The position numbers were made by a program, and so were the translations under genes. A DNA stretch of 64,000 nucleotides from Cycas panzhihuaensis (Eukaryota; Cycadophyta), in assembly GCA_023213395.1 (NCBI GenBank), contig CM041465.1, forward strand, positions 62,007,741 through 62,071,740. The letters run 5' to 3'. Within the stretch, counting starts at the first letter, position 1. Every line of letters starts with the position of its first letter. Shown here piece after piece: positions 35,174-47,385 of this stretch. The notes below the pieces were generated by a model. That model did no database searches and had not been told where the DNA came from. It saw only the letters and a program-made list of their open reading frames with translations.

Positions 35174-35587
35174 GGCTTATCTGGTCACTCTGTCACCCAA
35201 GCCCCAGGTTGTCATGTTCATCATCTCATGACCCGTTCGCACCTCTAAAACTTAGCCGCTAATGAGGCTAAACTATGGCGACTACCAATTCTGTCTACTC
35301 ATCTCTTCTACTTGATTATGTACATCTCTTTGCATCTTTTGTGGTGGGGATAGCCCCCTCACCTTTCATATGTTTCAGTCAGTTCCTGGGTGGTACATAG
35401 GCAGTCCCTATGTTATCTCCACCACTACCTTCATATCCACACGTTCCACCACGACACTCACCAGCACACTTGACTACTATTATGACCTTGATTTATATAT
35501 ATATATATATATACACATGTGCTACTGACAGTTGTGTTGCCAGCATTGGCTATCGCACCATGCTTCCGAGCGGTGAGGGTTTGCTAC
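35174..35587. other. G2 noncoding tail with TA repeat
   Basis: No gene. A TA dinucleotide run occupies 35494-35512. It is otherwise co-linear with G1 15710-16101. Confidence 0.6.
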
Positions 35588-35598
35588 CAAGGGGGCAG
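35588..35598 (+). other. G2 polypurine tract
   Basis: CAAGGGGGCAG abuts the TGTTTCCC start of the LTR. Confidence 0.85.
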
Positions 35599-38312
35599 TG
35601 TTTCCCAGCCTCCAAGAATGGATAAGGAGCGGTCGACTCAAGTAAGTGCAGGTATGCTTCTCACCTTATCATTGTTTTCTTTTGTGATGAGTATATGCTT
35701 ACATGATGTGATTTTGTAGATGATCTTGTTGTCATCTACACCTATCTATCCTATGACGACTACAGTGGGGGCACATTCCCAGTAAGTGTGACACCCTGGT
35801 GGCTGCGTCACTTCTTGCATTCTACTCTACTCACCTTAAGACCCACTTGGCTCATGTCATCCTTGCCCGTATGATGACCTGTCGTTATTTGGTTGACTTG
35901 CCGCACCTTTTGAGCCCCCATTGTTGCTTTCTGTGGCTCGTTTATTTACTTTTCTACCTTCGAGCAGGTGCCCCTACCCCCTGCTAGCCTCCTTAGTCAC
36001 TGGCCCATAGCCCAGGTTGACTGTTTGGGCCAGTTTTGGCCTCTGGTCTGACACCACCGTAGATTTTACGATACCACAATATTTACAGCGGTACGACTAT
36101 CTCAACTTATTTTTAAAAATCTGCCATGGTAATTCTCACATTTATTATAGAATTGCCACGTGTCTCATGACTTAACTCACTGCCAGTCGTGCCCTAATCA
36201 CTTGATTAGGGTTGGGGCTAGGTATTTAAGTTATACCTAATTCATGTTAGGGATCTTTTTACTTATTTTTGGAAGGATCACAAGGAAAAAATGCCCTGCT
36301 CTCTACTGTTCCCAACTACTCTACTACTGCTTTAGGACCTACAATCATTCTCTAGTACCCAACTCTCCTTTGGTATAGCTGTGACATCTTCCCAGTCCCT
36401 TGCACACCTTGGAGAGGGCCTCTTTGGAAAGATTCCAACACTTTGTTGCCCAGGCAGCCATTAAGCATTCTCAAGTGTAGGTTTTCCTTTAGCCATATTA
36501 GCAGGGGCTCCATACCTGCTATTCCATAGTCCTTTTACAGATTTCTCAGCCTCTTTCCAGCAGTTCTTAACAGAGGCAAATGCCTCCCATCTTCTCTATA
36601 GGTATTTGTTGGTTTAGGGTCTTCCCTTTATCCAATTTATGCTCATGTTTGCATGGTTATTCTTAGCTTATCTTAGCTTGCTTTTGGAGGTTGTTTCTTG
36701 CCTTTGTTTGGGACTGTTTTCCCTACTGTTAGGGCCTTTTTTCCTGTGTTTCATGCCTAGGATAGTGGTCAAAAGGGGATACATAAGGTTTGGGATAGAG
36801 TTGGGTGGATTCCGTACCACCTTCCACGCTCCCTAAGAGGCCTTTTACCCTCCAAACCTTCCCTTTTGCCCTGTGCTGCTCTTGGAAGTGAAACAAGGGT
36901 TTAGTAGGCTATTTCTAGCCACTGAAATTAGCATTGGCACTTGTTGTAGCACTTGTTTGAGGGCTTATCTCTTGATTTGGGTAACACACATAAGCCCCAG
37001 CTGCTTGTCACTTGCTCAATCTCGTTCTTAGCAACCCAGTTTTCTTCCCATAGCACTCTGGTTTGTTGCAGACCTCTTTGAGCCTCCTTGGACTCTTGTT
37101 GCCTCCATTCCCAACCTTTTGCATAGCCATACCCTTGTTGCCTGGTGGCTTCTTTGGGGAGGGTAGGGTTGCTCCTTGTGGGAGGTGGGCCACTCTAAGG
37201 CTTACCGACTTACCCATCATTTATTTGGATAGTTTTCTTTACAGTTTATTATTTTGATATTGAATGCTAACATATATGTGTTGAGGTTTATACTTGTTAC
37301 ATACATACATGCGTTGTTAGGATTCTCTTTTGTGTTACTAGCACCCTTTCTCTGAAAAAGGACACTCTCACTCACTTACAAGTATGTGGAAGATGCAAAA
37401 GGCTCATTGCCTTCTCTATCCCTTGTGGGTAAGTGCTTTTATTTACATTTTGTTTCGGCATTTTATTTGTTGTCATTATTTTATCCTTTTTCCCTTCTTG
37501 GCACTCTAGTGTTGTTTTCGGGGAAGGTAAGAAAGCCCCACGCTTCATCCTACTGCAACGCTTCTCGTTCACCGTGCTTTGTGGAGCGATATTGGATACC
37601 TCATGGGAACACTACCGCTTCAACTGTGTCTCCATTCTGGGTATATGCTCTCACTCTACTTCATTCCTTTTGTTTTGAAAGTTCTTCTATAGTAGTAATT
37701 AGCTCATTTGAAAGGAAAAGAGAAACTAACTTTATCTTTTGATTTATATTCCATTGTTACATTTCTCGCATTATATCTATCATAGGAAAAGGTCTTAGGA
37801 GGCTTACCCTTTTTATCTTTTCGCCTTCATCTTGCAAACTTCATCCTTGTCTCATTGAATTGTTATGCTTAGCTAGTTTACTTGCATGCATCATAGCTCT
37901 TCCCTTTTGATTGCTCCCTTTATCCTTTCCCAGTTTTCTCCTGCCTAGCCGGATAACTGAGAAGATCTCATTCGCATGTTGCTCACCTGCTTACCCTTTG
38001 TTCGTTTCCCTCTACTCTAGGGAAACCCTCGAAGGGTTCTCTCCTTTCCCTTCCGGCCATCCAAGGATGGGAAGATCCTTCCCTTATGTCTACTCAGGCT
38101 AATCTTGTGCCTCCTCTCTTCTTGTTTGAAGTGGGGAACCATCTTTAGGTAGTTGGATACCATCCGCAAGTCTTGAACTCGCACTCCGGTGCATGGGGCG
38201 CCCTGCGTGGTATTTGCCTTGCTCATAGGTTCTTATCTACATTTGATAGTGCCATTGACCGCCCCTTGTTATTCCTACTCAGTTAGGTAGCTATCCCATA
38301 GACGCGCATCCA
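35599..38312 (+). repeat. G2 3' LTR (2714 bp, divergent subfamily)
   Basis: Begins TGTTTCCCAGCCTCC and ends GCGCATCCA. It is co-linear with the other three LTRs but carries many private differences, for example TTGAGCCCCCATTGTTGC where G1 and the inverted LTR have TTGAATCCTATTTTTGCT. Followed by GAAAC and then G0 gag. Confidence 0.9.
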
Positions 38313-39680
38313 GAAACTTACGTAAGTAAGTACGAATGCTTATATATGTGAGGTAGGGTCTTGATAAGAATCACTAAAAAATTTAAGCAATTCGGGAAGA
38401 AATGGAGTCATAGGTGATTAAAAAACTTTACATATAAAGAGAGACTTCATATAATATAGGAAAAGTCTCCTTGGGCTCAATGCAATTGGACGCTGATGTA
38501 AGAATGATAGATAAAGAATACATGAATGGATAGGTTGTTGCAGTTGTGGTTGTTTTTATGAAACATCATGAGGTGGAAAGGTAGAAAGGGGATCAGACCA
38601 TGCTACAAGGTTAACCATAGATATGGTTTGAGGAATAAGGTATTGAGGGAAACTTGGATTAAAAGTGTAAATAGGGTTAGGTTGCAGGGTAGGTATAGGA
38701 ATATGTGAAGAAGAAGTGAGATTAGAAACCCTCAAATCTTGTGATTGACCTACTGAAGTATGAGGATGAGTTAAATGAGTGTGAGTAACATGTTATAAAA
38801 AGGGAATCATGTTAGACACTCTAAGAGATGGTGGGTGAGGTCTAACTCCATAAGACCAAATAGTATGTGATGTATAAGGGGGTACTTGGGTGGTAGAAGA
38901 AACAAGATGTGAAGAGACAATCCTAGTGGAGTAAGGATGAATCAATCATAAACTGGGTGAGGCCATAACCACTTGACTGGAAGTGGATACATGCATGGCA
39001 TTAGGGTTGCCATAAGTGACAATAGTGGTATCACCTCCATGAGTGGGAGGTATGAAATAGGTGGAATAAATCTAAACATGTTGTCTAGGAGGAGATTGAT
39101 AAGGTTGTGAATGAGTTGATTTATAGCTGTCAATTTCCTCCAAAGACAGAGAATAAGGTCATGACATAGATCTTAGTGAAGGAGGATGAGAAGGATGATG
39201 AGACTACATGACATCAAGTGGGGGCTCTACCTTGATTGACTCATAGTATTTACCTAAGGGATCTATTTGAACATGTTGTAGTAGGGACAACATGGTATGA
39301 GTCTCTAGGTGAAACATATCATGGGGACTAGGTATGCATAGTGGAGTAGGAATCCTAGTAAGAACCAACTAAAAAAAAGATAGATGTGGTTGACCAAAAG
39401 TTGGTTCTTCTTATGTAAAAGAAGGATCCACAAAAGAAGAATCACTAGAATATTGAGAAGGTTCTTGATATCCCTACTGCATTGGTATATTGTATAATTG
39501 GGTTGAATCTTTGGGAGGATAAACGCATGTGTCTTATGCTTGAAGTTCTAAAGATTCAATGTAGGATGATGAAACATCATGACCAAAGTGTGATGGATGT
39601 ACTTGGGAATTAAGTGTAAGGCCTTGAAGTCCCAATGAGTGCCTAAGAGTAGGTGTTATTATTACCATAGCTTTATTTAA
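38313..39680 (-). pseudogene. G0 gag, N-terminal and capsid part
   Basis: Minus-strand fragments align with G1 gag. Near 39230 the phrase YYESIKVEPPLDVM parallels SYEYVGTPPVDVV. Near 38330-38400 the phrase LLKFFSDSYQDPTSHI parallels the capsid-core start of G1. The coding text stops at the composite, at the point equivalent to G1 about 6265. The other side resumes at about G1 6900, so roughly 0.6 kb of capsid is missing. Many stops. Confidence 0.65.
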
Positions 39681-39689
39681 GGATAAATG

Positions 39690-39712
39690 GTGGCTTCCTA
39701 ATATGGTCACCA
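39690..39712 (-). other. G0 primer binding site (probable)
   Basis: The minus strand reads CTGGTGACCATATTAGGAAG, against CTGGCGACCATACTGGGGAC at G1 4778-4797. It lies upstream of gag at the expected distance. The LTR end next to it is not clear. Confidence 0.55.
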
Positions 39713-42234
39713 GAAAGATGGTTGGGGGATTCTTGGGAGGACCTAAACTTAATATCTTTCGATTCTTGTTTCGATTAAAATTGGGAGATACGAAGTTCAA
39801 GAATACCTAAGGGACCATCTTTTCCTAATTCCTAAGAAGGAGTCTTCGCCTAGTAGTGTTGTCTAATGAAGCATGAAAAGGGTGGATATGAAATAGGGTA
39901 GTAAAATCTACTAACCTACATGACTCAACGAAGGAGTTCTATGTTCAGAGCCGTAATGATAATATCCTCAATGTCCTTCCTAGGGACTCCTCTCATGTAA
40001 TCATTTCAACCTTTTAAGTTCTACTTAAATGTGGGAGATGGTAAGGCAATGGAAAGGTGGTTTGTCTTGTTTTGTTTCTTGCCTTGGTTTGTGTTCACTT
40101 TATTTGATTTTCTTTTTGTTGTGCTTTTCCTTTGTTACAATATTTATATTCACTTTATCTTCCTTTGAGTTTTGTTCTCTTTTTCTTTTTATTTTTCTTT
40201 CTTTTTTTCTTAGTCTTAATATAATATTAATAAAGAAATAAAACCAAGAAAGTAAGGCAAATTGATGTAACCAAAGAGACTAAAAGATCAAACCCACATA
40301 ACCTTTTTTTATTTTTTAAATTTCTTTTAACAATAAAAAACAAACAAACTAGAAAAGATGCATGCAATTTTTTTTTTTTCTTTTTGGTTTTTAAAGTAAA
40401 ATATGCATATGCAATTATGAAATGACCTTTTTACATGTAATATGTATACTTCATTTCAAAAAGGAATGATGCTATCAAAAGTTGAATCTCACTATATGAT
40501 CTTTGTGCAAGTTTTTTAAAGAAATCAATTAACATGCAAAATTAGTCAACATACTTCATCTTTCATGCATGTAACTAATTCTTTAAAAAAACATGATGAA
40601 TGATGCAAAAAGAAGAAGAGATTTTTAGAAGATATTACTACTATTTACAAATGATTTTTAGACCGATAAGATGAGAAGAAAATCATAAATCTGAGCCATA
40701 ACTTTCACATGAAAAACTAGATTTAATGGTTCTATCACAATTGGAGTAGTAAGATCTCTAAAAGGATCCTTGAACTCTTTGCAAAACTAAAAAATCAGAG
40801 ATGCTTTTGTTATTCAATATTCTTAATTTTTCTTTTAAAAGGTAAAGAAACCAACTTGAAAGTGAAAGTGAATGAAACCACAAGATTACGACAGAAGAAC
40901 TTCTTTCCTATTATAATGAATGCCTTAGAATAATTGTCTCCTTTTCAACTAATTAATTTTTTTCCATAAAATTTCCTTTCAAACAAATCTAAGAAGGAGA
41001 ACAACAACCAAAAGAGGCTAAACTACAACCCGATAATGCCAAAAGAGAGTGGAAAACTTATTGAAATATAAACTACTATAAAAGAGTGGGAAGGGATAAC
41101 TAGAGAAATGGTGGAGAGATGACCATACTCCACCCTAGTCTACCCTTAAGGAACCCCATAAAGGGTTTATCTTTTAGTTTATATTTTAGAGTCCAAAGTA
41201 AATATGATATTAGTAGAACAATCATCCAAAGAAAGGAAGACTTTCTAAGCCAAGAACACCTTTAAGGTATTGTGAAATAAACTAGAAAATCAATAGGAAA
41301 GACCTTACCAAATTGAAAGGAGTTTGAGGCATAAAACGTTAATGAAAATCCAAAAAATTGAAGCTTAGACCATCAATAGTTGAATACCAATAGTACAACA
41401 TTAAAATATTTCTATGACTTCACCCACAAGTCTCAAAAAAATCAAGTTTTTTGTCTCATAGTAGTAGTCTTTAAGAAATCCCCCAAAAAACTTCTAAAAT
41501 CCACATAAAACCTTAGCAAATCACTATTAACTTCTCTACTATAAATCACACAAGACTCGAGATCAATTATGGACATCAAGAAGATTAAATTCCACTAAAT
41601 CTAAGTGGTATCATGTAAAATTTTGGTACATTAGCTGAGTTTTACTTGTTTGACAGTGAAAAACATAATCGATCATGTTTTTTACCTACAAAAACATATT
41701 TTTATTCTAAAAACATGACATGTTACACTTTTAGTAATGTCAAAAATGCAATAATTGTGGAGATAAAAATTGATTTAAAAATGTCAAGATTTAATATTAA
41801 ATAAAGATTAAATTATGAGAATAACTCCATCAATGAGTAAATAGACCTAGAACAAGGTAAAAAGCATTAAATACAAGCCTAAAAAGATAGTAAACAACAA
41901 AATTAGGTGAAATCAAGAAAATAATGTAAAAATGACAAATTTTGAAGTATGAGGTCAAATTAATCATGAAAGAAAATTTTGATGACATAGTTCAAGTCAT
42001 CTACAAATAGTAGTAAAAGATACAAGTCACATCATCATTCATCACACTTCATGAAATCAAATTCATACATTTAACAAAACATGGCCTAATCTATGATCAA
42101 GAAAATCCATCATGCATCTTCTATGAAACCATACATAGACATATCAAAAGTTACCAATATAAGTCAAATACAAATCAAAAGACTAGGTTTTGGTGAAATA
42201 AAATTTATCTTTGAGTTACTCTCTTTTTTCTCCT
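39713..42234. other. AT-rich region, no gene seen; probably includes the G0 5' LTR
   Basis: The base composition is strongly AT-rich with long T runs (for example 40369-40380) and a pyrimidine-rich block near 40100-40210. No open frame encodes a recognisable domain. By position it should begin with the 5' LTR of G0, but I cannot define its outer end and saw no second copy. Confidence 0.4.
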
Positions 42235-42420
42235 ATGGCATTGATGATTCACACTAATGGAGGAAGTCAAGAGAATCTAAGGTCATCTATTGTTACTTGG
42301 ATTATTCATCACTAGTTGGGAAACATCTTGACTTGTGTTGGGGTCTTCCTCTCTCAAGCAATTGACAATATAACTGAGTACATAACTATCATAGATGCCC
42401 TATGTGATGCTTTATAAGAA
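42235..42420 (+). pseudogene. Fossil archaeal-type RNase H of another Tat element (plus strand)
   Basis: The frame from ATG 42235 reads MALMIHTNGGSQENLRSSIV, then after a stop VGVFLSQAIDNITEYITIID and ALCDAL. It aligns in one frame with G1 FIYIFIDDGSCGNPGPSTAA and GIFLLEATNNEAEYITIIEA. The first catalytic Asp is gone; the Glu of TEY is kept. No adjoining pol is recognised, so it is an isolated remnant of a third plus-strand Tat copy. Confidence 0.72.
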
Positions 42421-43509
42421 ACCAAATGAAGCAGCAGATTAATTTACACAAATCTAAAATATTATTTAAGGAAAGGGATTGAATATTTTTAAGGCTTCAA
42501 TCATATAGACAATCAACCTTAAAAGAAATAGGGAAGAATAAATTGCAACCATGATTTTATGGGCTTTATTAGATCTTAGAAAAGGTAGGAGAAGTAACCT
42601 ACTAGCTAGATCTACCATCCACTAATAACATATACAATATATCCTACATTTTCTATCTTAAACTAAAATTAGAATAAATTAAGATAGTACATATATAATT
42701 TTTAGTATTAGATGAAATTAACCATAGAATTTAAAGGCATCTTTTAGATTTGGACAAAGCAACTTTAAACTAAGGAGATTCAAGAGCATTTGATTAAATG
42801 GAAGAATGTCAATAGGGAAAATGGCACATAGAAATTTGAATGAAGGTACCAACAACATTCTCACATCTCCATGCTTTCAGGGAAAAGTATATTCTTAATA
42901 GGCAAGACTTGTAATATTCTTTTATGATTGATACCCTTTTAAGCCTAGTAGACATATTTTCTTTAGATTTTGGTTAACCTCATACATTATATATCAATTT
43001 CTATTTCTTCACTTATATATAATGCATCTCGGCCCCATTTGAAAATCATAATTGAAAGACATTCAATTGTTGTTTTTTGACCTTGGTTGGAATCTACTAC
43101 TGGAGGGCACCCACCTTGAAGAAGGGATATTTTGGGCTATTATATATTTGTAAGATTTTGACTATATTATAAATGATATTTTGTTTCTATTAATTGATTA
43201 TAAATTTGTTCTAAGGTTCCCACAACTTCTGAAAGATGTTTATGACAATCGAGATAAAGTGAGTTCCATGTGTATGGTATACTCTCAAATCTTGGTTGTC
43301 AATGGACCATAATTTAGCTAAAATATTAAATAATGATTAATTAATTTATTTATAATATTTTCTCTTAGATAGTATTTTCTCTTAGATATCAATTAAGAGG
43401 AGAGAATATGTCATAATAGTTTATATTTTTATTTCTTACTATTGAACTCCCTCTTACGTGTACTAGATATGTATCTCGGCTTGCATAAGGTGTTAACCTT
43501 CAAAGTATC
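42421..43509. other. AT-rich region, no gene called
   Basis: A few exon-like plus-strand segments with splice-like edges occur, for example 43080-43147 ending in GTAAG and about 43213-43262 preceded by AG, reading FPQLLKDVYDNRDKV. I cannot assign them to any family and they may be chance. Confidence 0.3.
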
Positions 43510-43898
43510 TGTTAGAAATAGAATGTAGCTAAACTAAGCTCTGATACCAAATGTTAGAAAAATATTGGAGCTAAACTAAGCTATGATACTAAATGTTAAA
43601 AGAAATATTGCAGGAGAACAAGATAGAACATAGTGTCTCAAGACACCAGGGTTGCACACCCTTCAATATTTATAATTTTGGGAGAGGAGGGAAACTCCTC
43701 AACCCTTGAAATTTAAATTAACAATAAAATAATACCAACTTAACTCAAATGAAACTAACTCAAATTAACTTAAATCAAATTAAATCTTACCTTAACTTAC
43801 CTACACATGTTGAGCACCCACATGTATAAAATGAGGTTAATGAGATGTACAATCCTAGTTGGAAGATGGGAGTGGAGTGATGACGATTAACTCTAACA
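43510..43898 (-). repeat. C3 3' LTR (389 bp)
   Basis: Plus-strand text begins TGTTAGAAATAG and ends GATTAACTCTAACA. It matches 56915-57417 except for about 110 bp present only in the right copy. Its first 84 bases are two 42-bp units (43510-43551 and 43552-43593), each containing a copy of the primer-site sequence CTCTGATACCAAA or a variant. Confidence 0.8.
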
Positions 43899-43909
43899 TT
43901 CTCCCCCTT
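43899..43909 (-). other. C3 polypurine tract
   Basis: The minus strand AAGGGGGAGAA is directly followed by TGTTAGAGTTAATC, the LTR start. C2 has GGGGGAGAA at the same place. Confidence 0.8.
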
Positions 43910-46515
43910 AATGGTCATCATGAATACTTGTATCTTCTTCTTGAACTTATGGAACTTGTATTTGAAAAAAACTTTGAAACTCTGATCTTGATCTTTATCA
44001 ACTCTTCTCATCCTTATAGCCACATATGTCTCTTTACCATAGAATGATATAAAAAAATTGTAAGTAAATGATGCTTGATTTGTACAAAAAAGAATAGCTG
44101 CAACTTTGACTTTAACTTCTAGAAATTTAACTTTGACTATTATATCATTAGGTATCTTTTCTGTCATATCATAAAATTCATTCTCCATCATGTCATAAGA
44201 TTCATTCTCCCCCTCAAATGGAGGATTAGGTACTTATTTAGCAAGTTGGTCTTACATTTGATCTGAATCTTCATGGGTGTTGTCATTATGATTCACTTGT
44301 TCTGTCACCTATCTCACATACTCATAAAAAATATCTTCAAATACATGGAGGGTATATCCCCTACAAGTAGAAAAACATCATAATTCCTAGTGTAAAATAA
44401 TAATCCTAAGACTTTATTGTCCTTTCTAAAATTTTCTTTAATACTCAGATCACATTCATATTGCAAATATTTTAGAAGATCATGTTCAATAAAATAGTCT
44501 TGCATAGTCATATACCATTATAACAAATTATGCCCATTGAATATAGGAAATTGTGTCATTTTATCAAGAAAAACTTTAGTATAAAAAGTGTGCCTTTACC
44601 AAGCCAAGAAGGTCAATAAATACAATGAATATATATGATTTAAAATAAAATTTTGAAGTAGATGTAATGCCATTTAGAAAGTCAATCAACTAGGTATAAT
44701 AAGAAAATGATCCTTTCAATAATGATAAAAAAGGTTTTGAATAAGTATGTCTTTCAAATAAACTTTGAAATAAAATGAATATAAGAGCAAATTTGAATGT
44801 AATAAAATTTCTTCAGCTATGCAAATCTAAAATAAACTTTGATGATAAAAAATAATCCTTAACTTTTTTATTTTTTAAATGAATAAATATAAAATTTCAA
44901 TGCAATAAATGCTTTTCCTTGATAAAAATATATAATGCTGAAAAAATTGAAATATATGTATATTTTACTTTGAAAGATAAGAAGTATGAAGAAACTTTTT
45001 TAAAAGAAGGGTTAGAGGGCAACCTTAAGTTTGGCTGCTTAAAAAATATACTAAATGATATCAAAAGAATATAAAACTTCACTAGTATGAAGATTAATAA
45101 AATATGAATCCAATGGAATTGACCATTTTGAAAACAGGTTCCTACAAGTTAAGTTTTGATAATTCAAAGGTACATGCCTCTTTTTTAGGCATAATAGGAG
45201 CACAGAGCTCAAAAAACTTATAAAAATATTAATAAAACTTTATAGAATGATGTAAAAAGATCAAATATATCTTAGAGTACTGCTTAATATGTTTTTAATT
45301 GAAAATTTTTGAGAAATATATATAAAAAGTGTGTAAAAATAGTAGATTTGAGGTAATTAAGTACCTCTACTTTAATGCTTTTGAAAATCAATAAAAATAT
45401 GTTAAAACATATAAAAAAAAAACTATGTCAGATCAAAGAGGAATTAGTCAGATTCCTAACAAAACTAATGGGACTAAATTTTGATATAAAACAGAGAAGT
45501 TATAGCAGAAATGGCAACAGGTACCTTTATGGTAAAATGTTTAAAAAGTGCTAAAAACCACTAAAGTGCCACTTTCGATGATTAAAATAATGATCAAAAT
45601 GAATTCTAAAAAATAAAATAAAAGGTGGGTAATGCATTTTATTAAATGTAAATCATTGTAGAATAGATCCAGGTAGAAAATAATCACCCGTTAGAAAAAT
45701 ATAATTAGTTCAAAAAGTAATTTTGTAAAAAGGTTAAAAAAAACTCAAAAGATGACTGATTAACTTTAAATAGACTAAAATGGGGTCAAATTAGCACCAA
45801 ATTGGTCATATGACCAGTCAAAATTAATCTACAAAAAAAATTTGATAGAATGAAACTAGTTTTGATAGAAATCGATGACTCAGTAAGAAGTTATGGCAAA
45901 ATTTTTCTGAGTAACCCTATGTAAAAATGAAAAATTAAAAAGAAATAAAAGAAAAAAATTTATAAAGGGTTTGTTAGCCCCTTTGATGATGAATTAAGAT
46001 CACGTGGAGATAACAGGTGATTGGATTTGATCTACAAAGAGGGCTAACTTCTTGAAAATGTCTAAATTGAAATAATGTACAATGTAATTAAATTTTTTTC
46101 AAACTTAATATATAAAAAATAAAAAATGAAAGTTTGAATAGGAATGGGCTACTGTCGCTCTGCTATTACTGTCGATCCATCGCCCTCTTATGCATCGCCG
46201 CACGGAGATGCTGCCTGTGCAGAAGATACAACCTAGGTACTATGCGTCGAGACGATCGGGCGACGAGACATAGGCCTTGGGGGAAGAGAGATGCCCACTT
46301 GTATGGCAAGCCTACGCGTCGATCCAGAGGAGAAATGAGAGTTGGACAAAAGATCGAATATATAGAGTCAGATAGGGCTTGAAGATAGAAAAAGAAGTTT
46401 AGACACGCCGCTAAAGCCAAGCTTCGCAGAGAGAACTAGTTCACAGGACGAGCGGGTGAAGAGAATGACAAATCTATAGGTATCGAGAGATTTGTTGGAT
46501 TACAACTTCTTGGGG
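43910..46515 (-). other. C3 interior: leader-like noncoding sequence
   Basis: No gene is recognised. Minus-strand sequence from about 46000 to 45780 contains GCCATAACTTCTTACTGAGT and TTGACTGGTCATATGACCAA. These match C2 leader text at about 49600 and 49680, in the same order and orientation relative to each element. A GC-richer block (46134-46470) stands next to it, as in C2. The rest is AT-rich. Confidence 0.6.
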
Positions 46516-46517
46516 CT

Positions 46518-46826
46518 ATGGCAGCATCAGATATTTCATTTTATGGGACTTCAGGGAGCTTTACATTCTCTGAGAATGAACTCTGTAGAACCCTACTTCT
46601 TAATATAAGCTTTAAGCTGAAGGATGCATATGAGGCTACAATAGAGCTTGTTGAAATGCTATTCAAACAAATCAAAGAAGGAGCAGATGTTTCAGTTTCC
46701 TTTGAATCTGGCCAATTCTTTATGAAACCTTCAGCACTCACAAAAAATAGTGATTGCAGACAATTGTATTTCAAAATTCTGAAATTCTTTTACAAAGAGA
46801 TGGGTAGGAATTCTTGGTTAATGTAA
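46518..46826 (+). CDS. Unrecognised 102-codon open frame, possible captured exon
   Basis: Open from ATG 46518 (MAASDISFYGTSGSFTFSEN) to a stop at 46824. Composition looks protein-like: mixed hydrophobic and charged, with an amphipathic stretch KLKDAYEATIELVEMLFKQI. I know no family for it. It lies antisense inside C3. Downstream on the same strand are short exon-like segments, about 47020-47103 (AIAAKVVANIEEFNRDTTKC) and after an AG at 47132 (MVSRNEKTKDPIFKGLANRF). Together they could be remnants of a captured host gene, or chance. Confidence 0.3.
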   Translation: MAASDISFYGTSGSFTFSENELCRTLLLNISFKLKDAYEATIELVEMLFKQIKEGADVSVSFESGQFFMKPSALTKNSDCRQLYFKILKFFYKEMGRNSWLM

Positions 46827-47327
46827 TGTATATTATGTAATATATATTATATACTATTTTTCAAAGTATGTTAAGAGAGCTTTGCTCCTTTTGGGTGCTT
46901 GTGCCAGCTAATATGTTTGCGAGGCAAGGAGTAATGGTTTTTATTATTGCATCAATTACTTTTTCAACTTTTTATAGGCTTTTATTCACAGGATATTCTA
47001 ATAGAAACTATTATGTATAGGATGCAATAGCGGCAAAGGTAGTTGCCAATATAGAAGAGTTCAATAGAGATACTACCAAATGTCAACTTTATCCTAGCTT
47101 ATCTCCTTAAAATATTTTCCTATTCCAGGCTTTTTGCATACACACCCTATGGTGTCTAGAAATGAGAAGACTAAGGACCCTATTTTCAAGGGTTTGGCAA
47201 ATAGGTTTGCAACAAAATATATAATAGAGAAAGAATATTGTTTGGAAAGATTCTAAATCTATCTATTGTTGAGTTTTTTTTGGTTGAAATGGAATAACTT
47301 TCATACAATATGTATACCCTAAAGAAA

Positions 47328-47333
<6 letters not shown>

Positions 47334-47382
<49 letters not shown>
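47334..47382. repeat. TA dinucleotide microsatellite
   Basis: An uninterrupted TA run of 49 bases inside C3. Confidence 0.95.

Positions 47383-47385
<3 letters not shown>

Larger units (their letters stand above)
27787..38312 (+). mobile_element. G2: 5'-truncated plus-strand Tat element
   Basis: It starts inside the protease-RT linker at the point equivalent to G1 8423. It continues through RT, RNase H, integrase, antisense gene, second RNase H, polypurine tract and 3' LTR. The 5' LTR, gag and protease are absent. Pol keeps one frame from the junction to 30987. The 3' LTR belongs to a different subfamily from the G1 LTRs. No target duplication is found: CCCAT or GCTAG on the left, GAAAC on the right. 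Confidence 0.88.
1..39712 (-). mobile_element. G0: old minus-strand Ty3/gypsy Tat-like retrotransposon, host of the later insertions
   Basis: Read on the minus strand, pieces appear in normal retroelement order: primer site (39690-39712), gag first half (38313-39680), gag zinc region (about 24475-25072), protease (about 24078-24330), pol linker (791-1838) and reverse transcriptase (1-790). The element leaves the window at base 1. It is split by the composite at 25073-38312 and by copia element C1 at 1839-23867. C1 is flanked by GGATT (1834-1838) and GGCTT (23868-23872), a 5-bp target duplication with one mismatch, so the two G0 flanks were contiguous. Each piece aligns by eye to the corresponding part of G1, although G0 is far more diverged and AT-rich. 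Confidence 0.8.

Noticed and set aside
25073-38312. A single Tat element with its own LTRs in inverted orientation
   Set aside because: The two LTRs belong to different subfamilies, the flanking 5-mers differ, and the left LTR lacks a primer site next to it. Two events are needed.
46134-46470. GC-rich block as a bacterial or organellar insertion
   Set aside because: It sits in the position of the GC-richer part of the C2 leader, next to sequence homologous to that leader. No organellar gene is seen.
47334-47382. TA repeat as a functional element or origin
   Set aside because: A plain dinucleotide microsatellite in AT-rich repeat DNA with no surrounding structure.
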